Shown in pieces: positions 25,611-34,686 of a stretch of 37,232 nucleotides of DNA. Every line of letters begins with the position of its first letter. Position 1 is the first letter of the stretch. The stretch spans positions 1 through 37,232 of the forward strand of contig NZ_AQYG01000029.1 of the NCBI RefSeq assembly GCF_000380485.1. Reading direction: 5' to 3'. A model generated the notes under the pieces. It saw only the letters and a list, made by a program, of their open reading frames with translations, searched no databases and had not been told where the DNA came from. This stretch comes from Jongsikchunia kroppenstedtii DSM 45133 (lineage in GTDB: Bacteria > Actinomycetota > Actinomycetes > Mycobacteriales > Mycobacteriaceae). A program made the position numbers and the translations under genes.

Positions 25611-26639
25611 GTGCGTCTAGGAGTCCTCGATGTGGGAAGCAATACCGTTCACCTGTTGGTGGTCGATGCGCATCGGGGCGGTCATCCCACGCCGATGAGT
25701 TCCACGAAGTCTGCCCTGCGGCTGGCGGAACAGATCGACCAGGACGGCCGGCTCACCGAACAGGGTGCGCGGCGCCTGATCGACAGCGTCGGTGAATTCA
25801 CACAGATCGCCAAGAGCAGCGGCTGCGAACAGGTGATGGCCTTCGCCACGTCGGCCGTGCGTGAGGCCGCGAACACCGATGACGTGCTCGCCCGCGTGCA
25901 TCTCGAGACCGGCGTGGTGGTCACGGTGCTGTCGGGGGAGGACGAGGCGCGGCTGACCTCGCTCGCGGTGCGTCGCTGGTACGGCTGGAGCGCCGGCCGC
26001 ATCTTGGCGTTCGACATCGGCGGCGGTTCGCTGGAGCTGTCCAACGGTGTCGACGAGGAGCCGGATGTCGCGCTGTCGCTGCCACTCGGCGCGGGCCGGC
26101 TGACCCGGGAATGGCTCGCCGAGGATCCGCCCGGCCGCAAACGTATTGCGGTGCTTCGGGATTGGCTGGACGCCGAGTTGGCGTCCGGCGCCAAGGATCT
26201 GCTGTCGGCCGGAAAGCCGGATCTGGCGGTGGGATCGTCGAAGACGTTCCGGAGCCTGGCCCGGCTGACCGGCGCCGCGCCGTCGAGCGCCGGCCCCCGG
26301 GTGAAGCGGACGCTCACCAGCAGCGGCCTGCGCCAGCTGATCGCCTTCATCTCCCGGATGACTGCCGCCGATCGTGCGGAGCTCGAAGGCGTGAGCGCGG
26401 ATCGCGCCGGGCAGTTGGTCGCGGGCGCCCTGGTGGCCGAGGCGGCGATGCGCGCGTGCGGCGTGGACACGATGGAGATCTGTCCGTGGGCGCTGCGCGA
26501 AGGTGTGATTCTGCGCAGGCTGGACTGGGAATCGGGCGGCACCGACCAATGGGATGGCAGCATGGCCCAACAGATGGCGGTGGGTGGCAAACTGCTCGGC
26601 GGCATCGCGTCGGGCGAGGCGATCGAACCGCTGAAGTGA
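25611..26639 (+). CDS. ppx: Exopolyphosphatase / guanosine pentaphosphate phosphatase (Ppx/GppA family)
   Basis: 342 aa. ASKHA-fold phosphatase acting on polyphosphate ends or pppGpp. N-terminal [17 protein letters not shown] is the phosphate-1 motif; [14 protein letters not shown] and [14 protein letters not shown] are the other family blocks. The length corresponds to the short actinobacterial Ppx1 (Rv0496) rather than the 500-residue E. coli enzyme. GTG at 25611 was chosen because it directly precedes the conserved motif; the upstream open frame overlaps the divergent gene. It heads a plus-strand run of four genes. Linkage to senX3-regX3 fits a role in phosphate balance. Confidence 0.92.
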   Translation: MRLGVLDVGSNTVHLLVVDAHRGGHPTPMSSTKSALRLAEQIDQDGRLTEQGARRLIDSVGEFTQIAKSSGCEQVMAFATSAVREAANTDDVLARVHLETGVVVTVLSGEDEARLTSLAVRRWYGWSAGRILAFDIGGGSLELSNGVDEEPDVALSLPLGAGRLTREWLAEDPPGRKRIAVLRDWLDAELASGAKDLLSAGKPDLAVGSSKTFRSLARLTGAAPSSAGPRVKRTLTSSGLRQLIAFISRMTAADRAELEGVSADRAGQLVAGALVAEAAMRACGVDTMEICPWALREGVILRRLDWESGGTDQWDGSMAQQMAVGGKLLGGIASGEAIEPLK

Positions 26640-26688
26640 TCGACCATGAAATGAAGTCTCGGGGGAGTAAGCGAACAGGCGAAGGACG

Positions 26689-28131
26689 ATGAGCAGACGG
26701 CGAAGCGTAGACGACCAGGGCAACGTGAACGACCCGGAGTCGAAGCCGATTTCGGTGGCCGAGCTGATGGCTCGTGCCAAGGAGCACGGCCACGATGCGG
26801 CCGAGAGGATCGCCCATAGCGGCCGCCGGCACGGCGGCGGCAAGGATGCGGTCTCGGTTGCCGAGCTGACCGGTGAGATTCCGAAGGTCCGTGACCAGGC
26901 CCCGATCGCGCCGCAGCAGCCCACGCCACCTGCGGCCACCCGCGATATCAGCGCCGAGGCGATCGCCGATCGCGCGGCTCCCGGGGACGGCGGCACGGCG
27001 TCCCCGCAGGCGTATTCGCAGGCGGCGGGGTCACGCGGCCCCGATCCGCTGTCCGGCCTGAGCGCCGACGAGCGGGAGCGCGAATTCGAGAGGTATCGCA
27101 ACTTCGAGGACGTCGATCACGACGATCACCCGGTCAAGAAGCGTGGCCTGTTCGGCCGACGTCGGCACAAGGATCATGAGGACACGCATGCCGGCCGTGA
27201 CGAACCGAAGCCGCAGGCCGCGGCGCCGGCTCCGAAGACCGAGGGCATCGCGACCCCGGTGCCGCCGTCCGTCGTACCGGAGAAGCCGGCGCCCGCCGCG
27301 ACCGCGGCACCGACCACCTCGGAGCCCATCACCGGCCCGGTGAATCTGCCGCCGACCTGGACGCGGCCGGCAGGCCCTCCGCCGCCGTCGTCGGATCCGA
27401 CCCCGCCGCGCGCGACCGGGCGGTTCCCGGTGTCCGGCGATCGGCCGTCGACCGGGGCGGGAACCTTCCCGGCGTCGTCGCCGCTCACGGGCGCGACGCG
27501 GATGCCGGATACGCCGCCGACCGGGCCGATCGAGTCGGGCCCGGTCAGCGCGCCCACCCCCGATCATGCGGACCGTCCGACCGATGACGTCGACGGCTCG
27601 GTGGATGCCGACGCCGATGATCACGGCCACCCGGCCGCTGCCGCCGGGGTCGCCGGGGTCGCTGCCACGGCGGCTGGAGCCGGAGTTGCGGCCGGCTCGT
27701 CGGCGACGCGGCGCCGGCGTCGCAAAGCCGGAACGGCCGACAGCGACGAGTCGGGCCGCGCCGCGCTCTGGGACGCCGACGAAGACCACGACGTGAAGTC
27801 GGCCGACAAGGAGCCTGCCGATAAGAAGACGGCCGACAAGAAGCCCGCCGACAAGAAGTCGGGCCTGCCGGCGCTGACGTGGGCCGGGCTCGCCGGCCAG
27901 ATCGTTCTGGGCCTGGTGGTCGGCGTCGGACTGTTCTGGGGCTTCACCGAGCTGTGGAAGTGGAACACCTACTTCGCGCTGGTGCTGACCGTCGTCGTGG
28001 TGCTGGCGCTGGTGTCGCTGGTGTACGCCCTGCGCCGGACCAGCGACCTGATCAGCGTGCTGCTCGCTCTCGCCGCCGGACTGATCGTGACGGTGGGCCC
28101 GCTGGCGATACTCGGTGAATGGCCGAAATGA
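26689..28131 (+). CDS. Proline-rich membrane protein (Rv0497-like)
   Basis: 480 aa. A long hydrophilic N-terminal region (residues 1-~395) is rich in Pro, Ala, Thr and charged residues. It contains SVAELMARAKEHG and SVAELTGEIPKVRDQ near the start, which look like a repeated SVAEL motif, then KKRGLFGRRRHKD and a Lys-rich repeat of ADKKP/T units. Three hydrophobic segments follow at the C-terminus. The topology suggests a cytoplasmic disordered arm anchored in the membrane. It is longer than I recall for Rv0497 (about 310 aa), mostly in the disordered part. Function unknown; the stop overlaps the next start by 4 bp. Confidence 0.85.
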   Translation: MSRRRSVDDQGNVNDPESKPISVAELMARAKEHGHDAAERIAHSGRRHGGGKDAVSVAELTGEIPKVRDQAPIAPQQPTPPAATRDISAEAIADRAAPGDGGTASPQAYSQAAGSRGPDPLSGLSADEREREFERYRNFEDVDHDDHPVKKRGLFGRRRHKDHEDTHAGRDEPKPQAAAPAPKTEGIATPVPPSVVPEKPAPAATAAPTTSEPITGPVNLPPTWTRPAGPPPPSSDPTPPRATGRFPVSGDRPSTGAGTFPASSPLTGATRMPDTPPTGPIESGPVSAPTPDHADRPTDDVDGSVDADADDHGHPAAAAGVAGVAATAAGAGVAAGSSATRRRRRKAGTADSDESGRAALWDADEDHDVKSADKEPADKKTADKKPADKKSGLPALTWAGLAGQIVLGLVVGVGLFWGFTELWKWNTYFALVLTVVVVLALVSLVYALRRTSDLISVLLALAAGLIVTVGPLAILGEWPK

Positions 28132-29039
28132 CGTCGCCGGCCGGCGATTCAGGCGCCGGCGATCCAGAGAGCCGTGATTCGGGCTTGCGGCCGGTGTTGC
28201 GTTCGGAGATTCCGATCGGGCTGTCGACGGCCTCGGTGTACCCGCAGAACACGGAGGCCGCCTTCCAATACGCGTCCGAGCTGGGCTACGACGGCGTCGA
28301 GCTGATGGTCTGGGCCGACCCGGTCAGCCAGGACATCGGCCACGTGAACTACCTGTCCGAGCGGTATCAGATGCCGGTCCTGTCGGTGCATGCGCCGTGT
28401 CTGCTGATCTCGCAACGGGTCTGGGGCCGCGATCCGATCGCCAAGCTGGGGCGTACGGTGCGCGCGGCCGAGGAACTCGGCGCCGCGACGGTGGTCCTGC
28501 ATCCGCCGTTCCGCTGGCAGCGCAAGTACGTTCGCGACTTCGGGAACATCGTGGGCGACCTCGAGGCCGACAGCGGCATCGCGATCGCGGTCGAGAACAT
28601 GTTCCCGATGCGGGCCGACCGGTTCTTCGGCAAGTACGACGAGGCCGTCGAACGCATGCGCCAGCGGGGCGGGCCGGGGCCGGGCATCTCGGCATTCGGC
28701 ACGTCGATCGATCCCACGGACGAGGGGTATTCGCACTACACCCTGGACCTGTCGCACACCGCGACCGCCGGCGCCGATGCGCTGGCGATGCAGGATCGCA
28801 TGGGCACCGGACTCAATCACCTGCACCTGACCGATGGGTTCGGTGCCGCGGTCGATGAACATCTGGTGCCCGGCGACGGCACGCAGCCCTGCGTCGAGGT
28901 ATGTAATCGCCTGGCACAGAGTGACTTCACCGGTGCCGCGATCCTGGAGGTGCACACCAGCGCGGCCCGCACCAAGTTGGAGCGGGCGGCGATCCTGGCT
29001 CGTGCGCTCGAATTCGCCCGGACTCACCTCGCGCGCTAG
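28128..29039 (+). CDS. TIM-barrel sugar phosphate isomerase/epimerase-like protein (Rv0498-like)
   Basis: 303 aa. Xylose isomerase-like TIM barrel (AP endonuclease 2 family). IPIGLSTASVYPQNTEAAFQYASELGYDGVELMVW gives the first strand-helix units; metal-ligand candidates are the glutamates in VENMFPM and AILEVHTS, with histidines in VLSVHAP, VVLHPPF and NHLHLTDG. The substrate is unknown. ATG at 28128 gives the 4-bp ATGA overlap with the preceding gene; ATG at 28119 in the same frame is the alternative and would add three residues. Part of the ppx operon. Confidence 0.88.
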   Translation: MTSPAGDSGAGDPESRDSGLRPVLRSEIPIGLSTASVYPQNTEAAFQYASELGYDGVELMVWADPVSQDIGHVNYLSERYQMPVLSVHAPCLLISQRVWGRDPIAKLGRTVRAAEELGAATVVLHPPFRWQRKYVRDFGNIVGDLEADSGIAIAVENMFPMRADRFFGKYDEAVERMRQRGGPGPGISAFGTSIDPTDEGYSHYTLDLSHTATAGADALAMQDRMGTGLNHLHLTDGFGAAVDEHLVPGDGTQPCVEVCNRLAQSDFTGAAILEVHTSAARTKLERAAILARALEFARTHLAR

Positions 29040-29056
29040 CCGATCGGAAGCACAGG

Positions 29057-29935
29057 ATGAACGTACCCATCGAATCGTTGAAAAGCCTTGCACTGAAGGA
29101 GGTCTCCGGCGACTCGGCGACGTATGTCGCCGTCATCGACCCGGTGTTCACCATCGGTCCCAAGGTGCACGGCGGGTCGGTGCAGCTGCTGTGCGCGCAG
29201 GCGGCGCTCACCGGATTCGCCGACACGGCCGGCGACCCGGCGGCCGCGGAGGGTCTGGCGCCGGTGTCGGTGGCGACGAATTTTCTGTCCGCGCCGGACC
29301 CGGCCGAGGTGACGGTGATCGTCACGGTTCGCAAGCGCGGCCGCCGGATCTCGTTGGTGGACGTGGAGGTTCAGCAGAACGGTCGGGTGATGGTCGACAC
29401 CTCGATCACCCTCGGTGCGTTGGATGCGGGCGCGGGCCATTGGTCGGCCGTCACGCAGGCCGCAAGCACGCTCGCCGATATGCCGATCGAGCCGCCGCCA
29501 GGGATCATGTTCGTCCACGAGGGCCCGATGGCGGGCCTGGTCAACTGGTCGGGCGTGATCCACGCCGCCTATGACCCGGAGACGATGAAAGCCGACGGCC
29601 GGACCCGCCCGCCTGTGTATCGCTTCTGGATCAAGCCGGCCGACGGCGACCCCGACGATCTGCTCGCGATCTTCGCGTGCGACGCCTCGGCGCCGGTGGT
29701 GATCAATCTCGGGCTGGCCGGCTGGGCGCCGACCGTGCAGCTGACGACGTATCTGCGGCGCAGCCCGGCGCCGGGCTGGCTGCGCGTCGAGTCGCGCACC
29801 GCCGACGTCGGCGAGGATTGGTTCGACGAGGACCATGTGATCATCGATTCGACGGGACTGGTGGTCGCGCATTCGCGGCAGCTGGCGCTCGTGCCGAAGG
29901 GTTTTGCGGATATGGGGCCGGCGGGCTCTTCGTGA
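29057..29935 (+). CDS. Acyl-CoA thioesterase-like double hotdog protein (Rv0499-like)
   Basis: 292 aa. Reads as a two-hotdog thioesterase fold: VFTIGPKVHGGSVQLLCAQAAL in the first half corresponds to the central hotdog helix, and the second half has PPVYRFWIKPADGDPDDLLAIFACDASAP followed by LTTYLRRSPAPGWLRVESRTADVG and the family ending DSTGLVVAHSRQLALV. The reaction would be hydrolysis of acyl-CoA or a related thioester; the substrate is not known. It follows the TIM-barrel gene by 17 bp and ends at a hairpin. Confidence 0.88.
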   Translation: MNVPIESLKSLALKEVSGDSATYVAVIDPVFTIGPKVHGGSVQLLCAQAALTGFADTAGDPAAAEGLAPVSVATNFLSAPDPAEVTVIVTVRKRGRRISLVDVEVQQNGRVMVDTSITLGALDAGAGHWSAVTQAASTLADMPIEPPPGIMFVHEGPMAGLVNWSGVIHAAYDPETMKADGRTRPPVYRFWIKPADGDPDDLLAIFACDASAPVVINLGLAGWAPTVQLTTYLRRSPAPGWLRVESRTADVGEDWFDEDHVIIDSTGLVVAHSRQLALVPKGFADMGPAGSS

Positions 29936-29979
29936 CGAACCGTTCCGGTGCGACAGTCGATACAGTGCCGGAAGGTTCG
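29936..29979 (+). terminator. Hairpin after the thioesterase gene
   Basis: CGAACC-g-TTCCGG pairs with CCGGAA-GGTTCG (one bulge) around a 19-base loop, directly after the stop codon. It may terminate the ppx operon transcript or be a leader structure of proC. Confidence 0.5.
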
Positions 29980-29984
29980 GGGAG

Positions 29985-30023
29985 ATGAGCCCGGGCAATC
30001 AGTTGCAGACAACACAGGCTTGA
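29985..30023 (+). CDS. Possible 12-residue leader ORF upstream of proC
   Basis: ATG at 29985 is preceded directly by CGGGGAG and opens MSPGNQLQTTQA, ending TGA at 30023, 13 bp before the proC start. The proC ribosome-binding sequence AGAAGGA begins right after this stop. It could be a leader peptide coupled to proC translation, but an open frame this short occurs by chance. Confidence 0.25.
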   Translation: MSPGNQLQTTQA

Positions 30024-30036
30024 GAGAAGGACAGTC

Positions 30037-30855
30037 ATGACGCGCATCGCGGTGATCGGCGGCGGCAAGATCGGTGAGGCGTTGATCGCCGGCTTGGTGG
30101 CCGCGGGCCGTCCCGCCAAGGATCTGGTGGTCGCGGAGCGGCATCCGGGCCGCGGCAAGGAGCTGGCCGACGAATACGGGCTGCGGGTGACTGCCGACAC
30201 CGCGGACGCCGCCGACGGGGTGGATGTCGTCGTGATCGCGGTGAAGCCGGGCGACGTCGGGTCAGTGCTCGGGGACCTGTCCAAGGTCCAGGGCGCGGGC
30301 GACCGCCTGATCGTCACGCTCGCGGCAGGGCACCCCGCCTCGTTCTACGAGGGCCTGATGCCGGCCGGTACGCCGGTGGTACGGGTGATGCCGAATACGC
30401 CGATGCTGGTCAACGAGGCGATGTGTGCCGTCAGCGCGGGTCGTTTCGCCACGCCGGAGCACGTGACGACCGTCGTCGACATGCTGGCGGTCGTCGGCAA
30501 GGTCGTCGAGGTGCCGGAATCGCAGCTGGATGCGGTCACGGCGGTGTCGGGCTCGGGGCCGGCGTACGTGTTCCTGGTGGTAGAGGCCATGGTCGACGCC
30601 GGTGTCGGCCTGGGACTCACCCGTCAGCTGGCCACCGAACTCGCTGTCCAAACCGTCCGTGGTGCTGGAGTCTTGATGTCAGATTCAGGGTTGTCCCCGG
30701 TCGATCTCCGCGCATCGGTGACCTCTCCGGGTGGGACCACCGCCGAGGCGATCCGGGAGCTCGACTCCAACGGTCTACGCGGTGCGTTCTACCAGGCCAT
30801 GCGGGCCTGCGCGGCCCGTAGTGCGGAGCTGGGCGCGGCGTCGGCGAAGCCCTGA
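30037..30855 (+). CDS. proC: Pyrroline-5-carboxylate reductase
   Basis: 272 aa. Last step of proline synthesis: reduces pyrroline-5-carboxylate with NAD(P)H. The N-terminal Rossmann motif is IAVIGGGKIGEALIAGL; the conserved VRVMPNTPMLVNEAM, AVSGSGPAYVFLVVEAM and VTSPGGTTAEAI blocks are all present. AGAAGGA lies 6-8 bp before the ATG. Gene position (before the Rv0500A-like regulator) matches mycobacteria. Cytoplasmic, homodecameric in related bacteria. Confidence 0.96.
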   Translation: MTRIAVIGGGKIGEALIAGLVAAGRPAKDLVVAERHPGRGKELADEYGLRVTADTADAADGVDVVVIAVKPGDVGSVLGDLSKVQGAGDRLIVTLAAGHPASFYEGLMPAGTPVVRVMPNTPMLVNEAMCAVSAGRFATPEHVTTVVDMLAVVGKVVEVPESQLDAVTAVSGSGPAYVFLVVEAMVDAGVGLGLTRQLATELAVQTVRGAGVLMSDSGLSPVDLRASVTSPGGTTAEAIRELDSNGLRGAFYQAMRACAARSAELGAASAKP

Positions 30856-30856
30856 T

Positions 30857-30873
30857 ACGCCGAAATGCGGCGT
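30857..30873 (+). terminator. Short hairpin after proC
   Basis: ACGCCG-AAATG-CGGCGT forms a 6-bp stem directly after the proC stop, without a U-tract. Weak on its own. Confidence 0.35.
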
Positions 30874-30987
30874 GTCGCGGCCGTTCGGCATCGGCGTGTC
30901 ATGAGGAATTTTGGGCAAGTTAGCCCACACACGTCGCATTAACCCCATCCGCCACGCTAAGCTCACCGAAGCACGTGCGTGTCTGGT

Positions 30988-31009
30988 CCGCCGGAGGGGA
31001 AGCCGGCGG
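30988..31009 (+). other. Stem-loop in the leader of the BldC-like gene
   Basis: CCGCCGG (30988-30994) and CCGGCGG (31003-31009) pair around AGGGGAAG, 33 bp before the chosen start. The 186-bp gap after proC also holds TGGGC-AAGTTA-GCCCA, a small palindrome that could be an operator. Roles unknown. Confidence 0.35.
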
Positions 31010-31041
31010 CACGACGCGTGCTGTGGAGGTATGAACGTTTC

Positions 31042-31257
31042 ATGGCTGCAAACAAGCCTGCCGTCGGTCCGACCGGCGACGGAAAGCAGTTCTTGACCGT
31101 CGCCGAGGTGGCGGCGCTGATGCGCGTGTCGAAGATGACCGTGTACCGGCTGATCAAGAGCGGTGAGCTTCCGGCCGTACAGGTTGGACGCTCGTTCCGA
31201 ATCCACTCCAAGGCGGTGGACGATTATCTGGAGACCTCGTACTTCTCGGCCGGTTGA
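31042..31257 (+). CDS. Excisionase-type (MerR-like) DNA-binding protein, Rv0500A/BldC-like
   Basis: 71 aa. Small winged helix-turn-helix of the excisionase/BldC group: FLTVAEVAALMRVSKMTVYRLIKSGELPAVQVGRSFRIHSKAVDDYL covers nearly the whole protein. BldC of Streptomyces, of the same size and fold, is a global regulator of development; Rv0500A is the mycobacterial counterpart. The GGAGG at 31025-31029 is 12 bp from the chosen ATG, longer than usual; a start at GTG further upstream is possible but would add unconserved residues. Despite the family name it is not linked to a phage or an integrase here. Confidence 0.88.
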   Translation: MAANKPAVGPTGDGKQFLTVAEVAALMRVSKMTVYRLIKSGELPAVQVGRSFRIHSKAVDDYLETSYFSAG

Positions 31258-31532
31258 TGACTCTGCGGTTGCGATGACGATGTCGTCGCGGCTCGCAGGT
31301 ATCGCCAGGTAGTCCGGGTGCGCGGTGGTTACTTCAGTGCACACGCGGATTTCGTGTTGGCAGGTGCGGGCCGGTAGGGTTGAGCGACCGGGAGTGTGCT
31401 GCGCTGTAGCCGGCCCGAGCTCGCCGAAGGTGGCCGATGGTTCCGACCGCCTACCCAGCGGCAACCTGTACGGGGTCGCCGCGTGGCACCCGATAGAACG
31501 TCGCCAGACGCAGAACGTAAGGAAGTCCCCGA

Positions 31533-31634
31533 ATGGGTTCAGTGATCAAGAAGCGCCGCAAGCGTATGTCGAAGAAGAAGCACCGCAAGCTGCTTCGTCG
31601 CACTCGTGTGCAGCGTCGGAAACTCGGCAAGTAA
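31533..31634 (+). CDS. Ribosomal protein bS22 (AURKAIP1/COX24 domain)
   Basis: 33 aa, too short for most gene callers. The protein starts [19 protein letters not shown] and is almost entirely Lys/Arg. By recall it matches the small-subunit protein bS22 found by cryo-EM in mycobacterial ribosomes. AAGGAAG lies upstream of the ATG. Its transcript probably starts near TAGGGT at 31375-31380, a candidate -10, which would give a leader of about 150 nt in the otherwise empty 275-bp gap. A very strong terminator follows. The overlapping longer open frame at 31325-31747 is a shadow. Confidence 0.93.
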
Positions 31635-31651
31635 GCCCGAGCGCACGACTT

Positions 31652-31686
31652 CGAGAAAGCCCGCCGACATCCGGCGGGCTTTCTCG
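31652..31686 (+). terminator. Strong intrinsic terminator after bS22
   Basis: A perfect 15-bp stem (CGAGAAAGCCCGCCG and its complement) with a 5-base loop, followed by TCGTCTTTTCC, 17 bp after the bS22 stop. It is the most classical rho-independent terminator in the window and sharply ends a highly expressed short transcript. Confidence 0.9.
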
Positions 31687-31756
31687 TCGTCTTTTCCGAT
31701 GTCCACAGGGCGGGCACTCGGGATGCGCTTTCACTGGGCACCGTTAGGCTGAGCCG

Positions 31757-32806
31757 GTGAACGCCACCCCCGATACCCCGAAGACCGTGTTGGTCACCGG
31801 TGCTTCGACGTTCCTCGGCGGCTATCTGGTGACGCGGCTCGCGCAGAATCCGGCGATCGAGCGGGTGCTTGCGGTCGATTCGCGGCAGCCGTCCAAGGAC
31901 ATGCTGCGGCGGATGGGCCGGGCCGAATTCCTGCGCGTCGACATCCGTCGGCCGACCATCGCCAAGGTGATCGAGCAGTCGCAGGTCGACACGGTGGTGC
32001 ATGCGGCCACCTCGGTCATGGACACCGCGGCACATTCGCCGGCGATCAAGGAATTCAACGTGATCGGCGCGATGCAGGTGTGTGCCGCCTGCCAGCGCAG
32101 CGAGTCGGTGAAACGATTGGTCCTGCGGTCGACGGGCATGGTCTATGGCGCCAGCTCGGCCGATCCGGCCCACTTCTCGGAGGACACCCAGGCCCGGCGG
32201 GAGCCCGTCACCGGGTTCGGCCGGGATCTGCTCGACATCGAGGGCTATGCCCGCGGGCTCGGCCGGCGTCGCACCGATATCGCGGTGACGATCGTCCGGC
32301 CCGCTGCGATCCTCGGTCCGCAGATCGATACGCGGATGAGTATGTACTTCTCGTCGTCGGTCGTGCCGGTGGTGATCGGTCACGAACCACGGCTGCAGTT
32401 CCTGCACGAGGAGGACGCGCTCGCGGCACTGGAGCATGCGACGCTCACCGGTCGGCCCGGAACATTCAACGTCGCCGGCGACGGCGTCGTCACGCTGACG
32501 CAGGCGATCCGGCGTTCGGGTCGGGTGGAGCTGCCCGTGCTGGCCGGCATGCTCGGCCCGGTGGCCGGCGTGCTGCGCGGCGTCGGCATGTCCAAGATGC
32601 TGGCCGATCAGGCCAACTACCTGACCTACGGTCGGGTGCTCGAAACCACCCGGATGCGCCGGGATCTCGGGTTCATGCCGAAGTACTCCAGCACCGAGAC
32701 GTTAGATGACTTCATCAAACGTCGGCCGCTCGAACCGGTGGTGTCGGCGGCGACGTGGCGCGGGCTGGAGCAGCGAATCACTGATGCCGCAAGGGTTTTG
32801 GCCTAG
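31757..32806 (+). CDS. NAD-dependent epimerase/SDR-like protein lacking the catalytic YxxxK (Rv0501/galE2-like)
   Basis: 349 aa. Extended SDR fold: the Rossmann motif VLVTGASTFLGGYL near residues 11-24, then HAATSVMD and STGMVYG. The usual YxxxK catalytic pair is replaced by F154 and L158 (TGFGRDLLDIEGY), so conventional SDR oxidoreductase or epimerase chemistry is unlikely. The galE2 name used for the mycobacterial homologue is therefore questionable. The C-terminal third, with PVAGVLRGVGMSKMLADQANYLTYGRVLET, is not seen in true GalE. The start is GTG at 31757. It is followed after 129 bp by a PlsC-like acyltransferase, as in mycobacteria. Confidence 0.85.
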   Translation: MNATPDTPKTVLVTGASTFLGGYLVTRLAQNPAIERVLAVDSRQPSKDMLRRMGRAEFLRVDIRRPTIAKVIEQSQVDTVVHAATSVMDTAAHSPAIKEFNVIGAMQVCAACQRSESVKRLVLRSTGMVYGASSADPAHFSEDTQARREPVTGFGRDLLDIEGYARGLGRRRTDIAVTIVRPAAILGPQIDTRMSMYFSSSVVPVVIGHEPRLQFLHEEDALAALEHATLTGRPGTFNVAGDGVVTLTQAIRRSGRVELPVLAGMLGPVAGVLRGVGMSKMLADQANYLTYGRVLETTRMRRDLGFMPKYSSTETLDDFIKRRPLEPVVSAATWRGLEQRITDAARVLA

Positions 32807-32935
32807 TCGACGCGAATGCGAACGCATCGCTCGCGGTTGACGAGCATGCATATCGAGTTGGGCAAGTCACATTGGTCTAGGTGTGGTGACATAGCGGGAT
32901 TGATGGAACGATAGGAACGGGTTGGAGGTGTGATG

Positions 32936-34054
<1,119 letters not shown>

Positions 34055-34094
34055 TGTTGCCGGCGCCGACTGGACGCAACGATCCTCGGCCTCA

Positions 34095-34157
34095 TTCCAA
34101 CAGTCCTCTGCGTTTCCAACACTGAAACAGTGTTGGAAACGCAGTCGGCTGTTGGAA
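34095..34157. repeat. 63-bp near-perfect palindrome with four TTCCAACA-type motifs
   Basis: The outer arms TTCCAACAG and CTGTTGGAA (9 bp, perfect) enclose a 4-base mismatch. The inner arms (CTGCGTTTCCAACACTG, 17 bp, perfect) enclose an AAA loop. The motif TTCCAACA or its complement occurs four times. It lies 41 bp after the acyltransferase stop and 11 bp after the convergent flavodoxin stop. It probably acts as a bidirectional terminator, though it is AT-richer and more regular than the other terminators here. Confidence 0.85.
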
Positions 34158-34167
34158 ACAGCGTGGG

Positions 34168-34623
34168 TTAGGGGAGCTGCAGGGCGAAGCGTCGGGCGGC
34201 GTCGAGGTCGGCCTGATTCGGCCGCTGCTTGTTGAGCCCGCCGATCGCCGCCAGCGGCCCCATGGTGTCCAGCCCGCGGCAGGTGAATGTGTCGATGACA
34301 CGAAACCCCTTGTGTTCGAGACGCTTGCGGAACGACTCGGTGTAGCGGCGCAGCGGCGTCTCGGGCAGCCCGCTGGTGGCGAAGACGAACGCTTCGCGTC
34401 CCGCGCCGTCCGCGAGATGGTCCACGAGGTCGATCAGCCGGCGGTCGAAGTTCATCCAGTAGATGCCGGACCCGAATCCGATCCGGTCGGCCGCGGCGAT
34501 GAGTTCGGGCGTCGCCTGATCCGGCGTGACGACCTGGGCGTCGATCGTCTCGGCGATCGTCTGCGCGATCCGGGTGGTGTTGGCGTGCGGCGATCGAGAC
34601 GAGCAGATGATCAGCGTTGTCAT
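34168..34623 (-). CDS. Flavodoxin-like protein
   Basis: 151 aa. The flavodoxin/FMN-binding fold is recognisable from the N-terminal strand and phosphate loop (LIICSSRSPHANTTRIAQTIAETI, residues 4-27), then GFGSGIYWMNFDRRLIDLVDHL and FVFATSGLPETPLRRY. These are typical of the actinobacterial flavodoxin-family proteins that act as small electron carriers or menaquinone-dependent reductase-like enzymes. A partner reductase is not encoded nearby. ATG at 34623 with AGGAGG upstream is a clear start. Confidence 0.86.
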   Translation of the reverse strand: MTTLIICSSRSPHANTTRIAQTIAETIDAQVVTPDQATPELIAAADRIGFGSGIYWMNFDRRLIDLVDHLADGAGREAFVFATSGLPETPLRRYTESFRKRLEHKGFRVIDTFTCRGLDTMGPLAAIGGLNKQRPNQADLDAARRFALQLP

Positions 34624-34686
34624 GGGGCCTCCTGAAGTTGTGATGCTATGACAACGACGATGCGGCAGGCGCGCTCGTGACGGCCG

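Noticed and set aside
27790-27870. Lys-rich ADKK repeat in the membrane protein as a tandem-repeat locus
   Set aside because: Only a few degenerate units; ordinary low-complexity linker before a membrane segment.
31042-31257. Phage excisionase, suggesting a prophage or integrative element
   Set aside because: The protein is the BldC/Rv0500A-type regulator at its conserved chromosomal place; no integrase or att repeats nearby.
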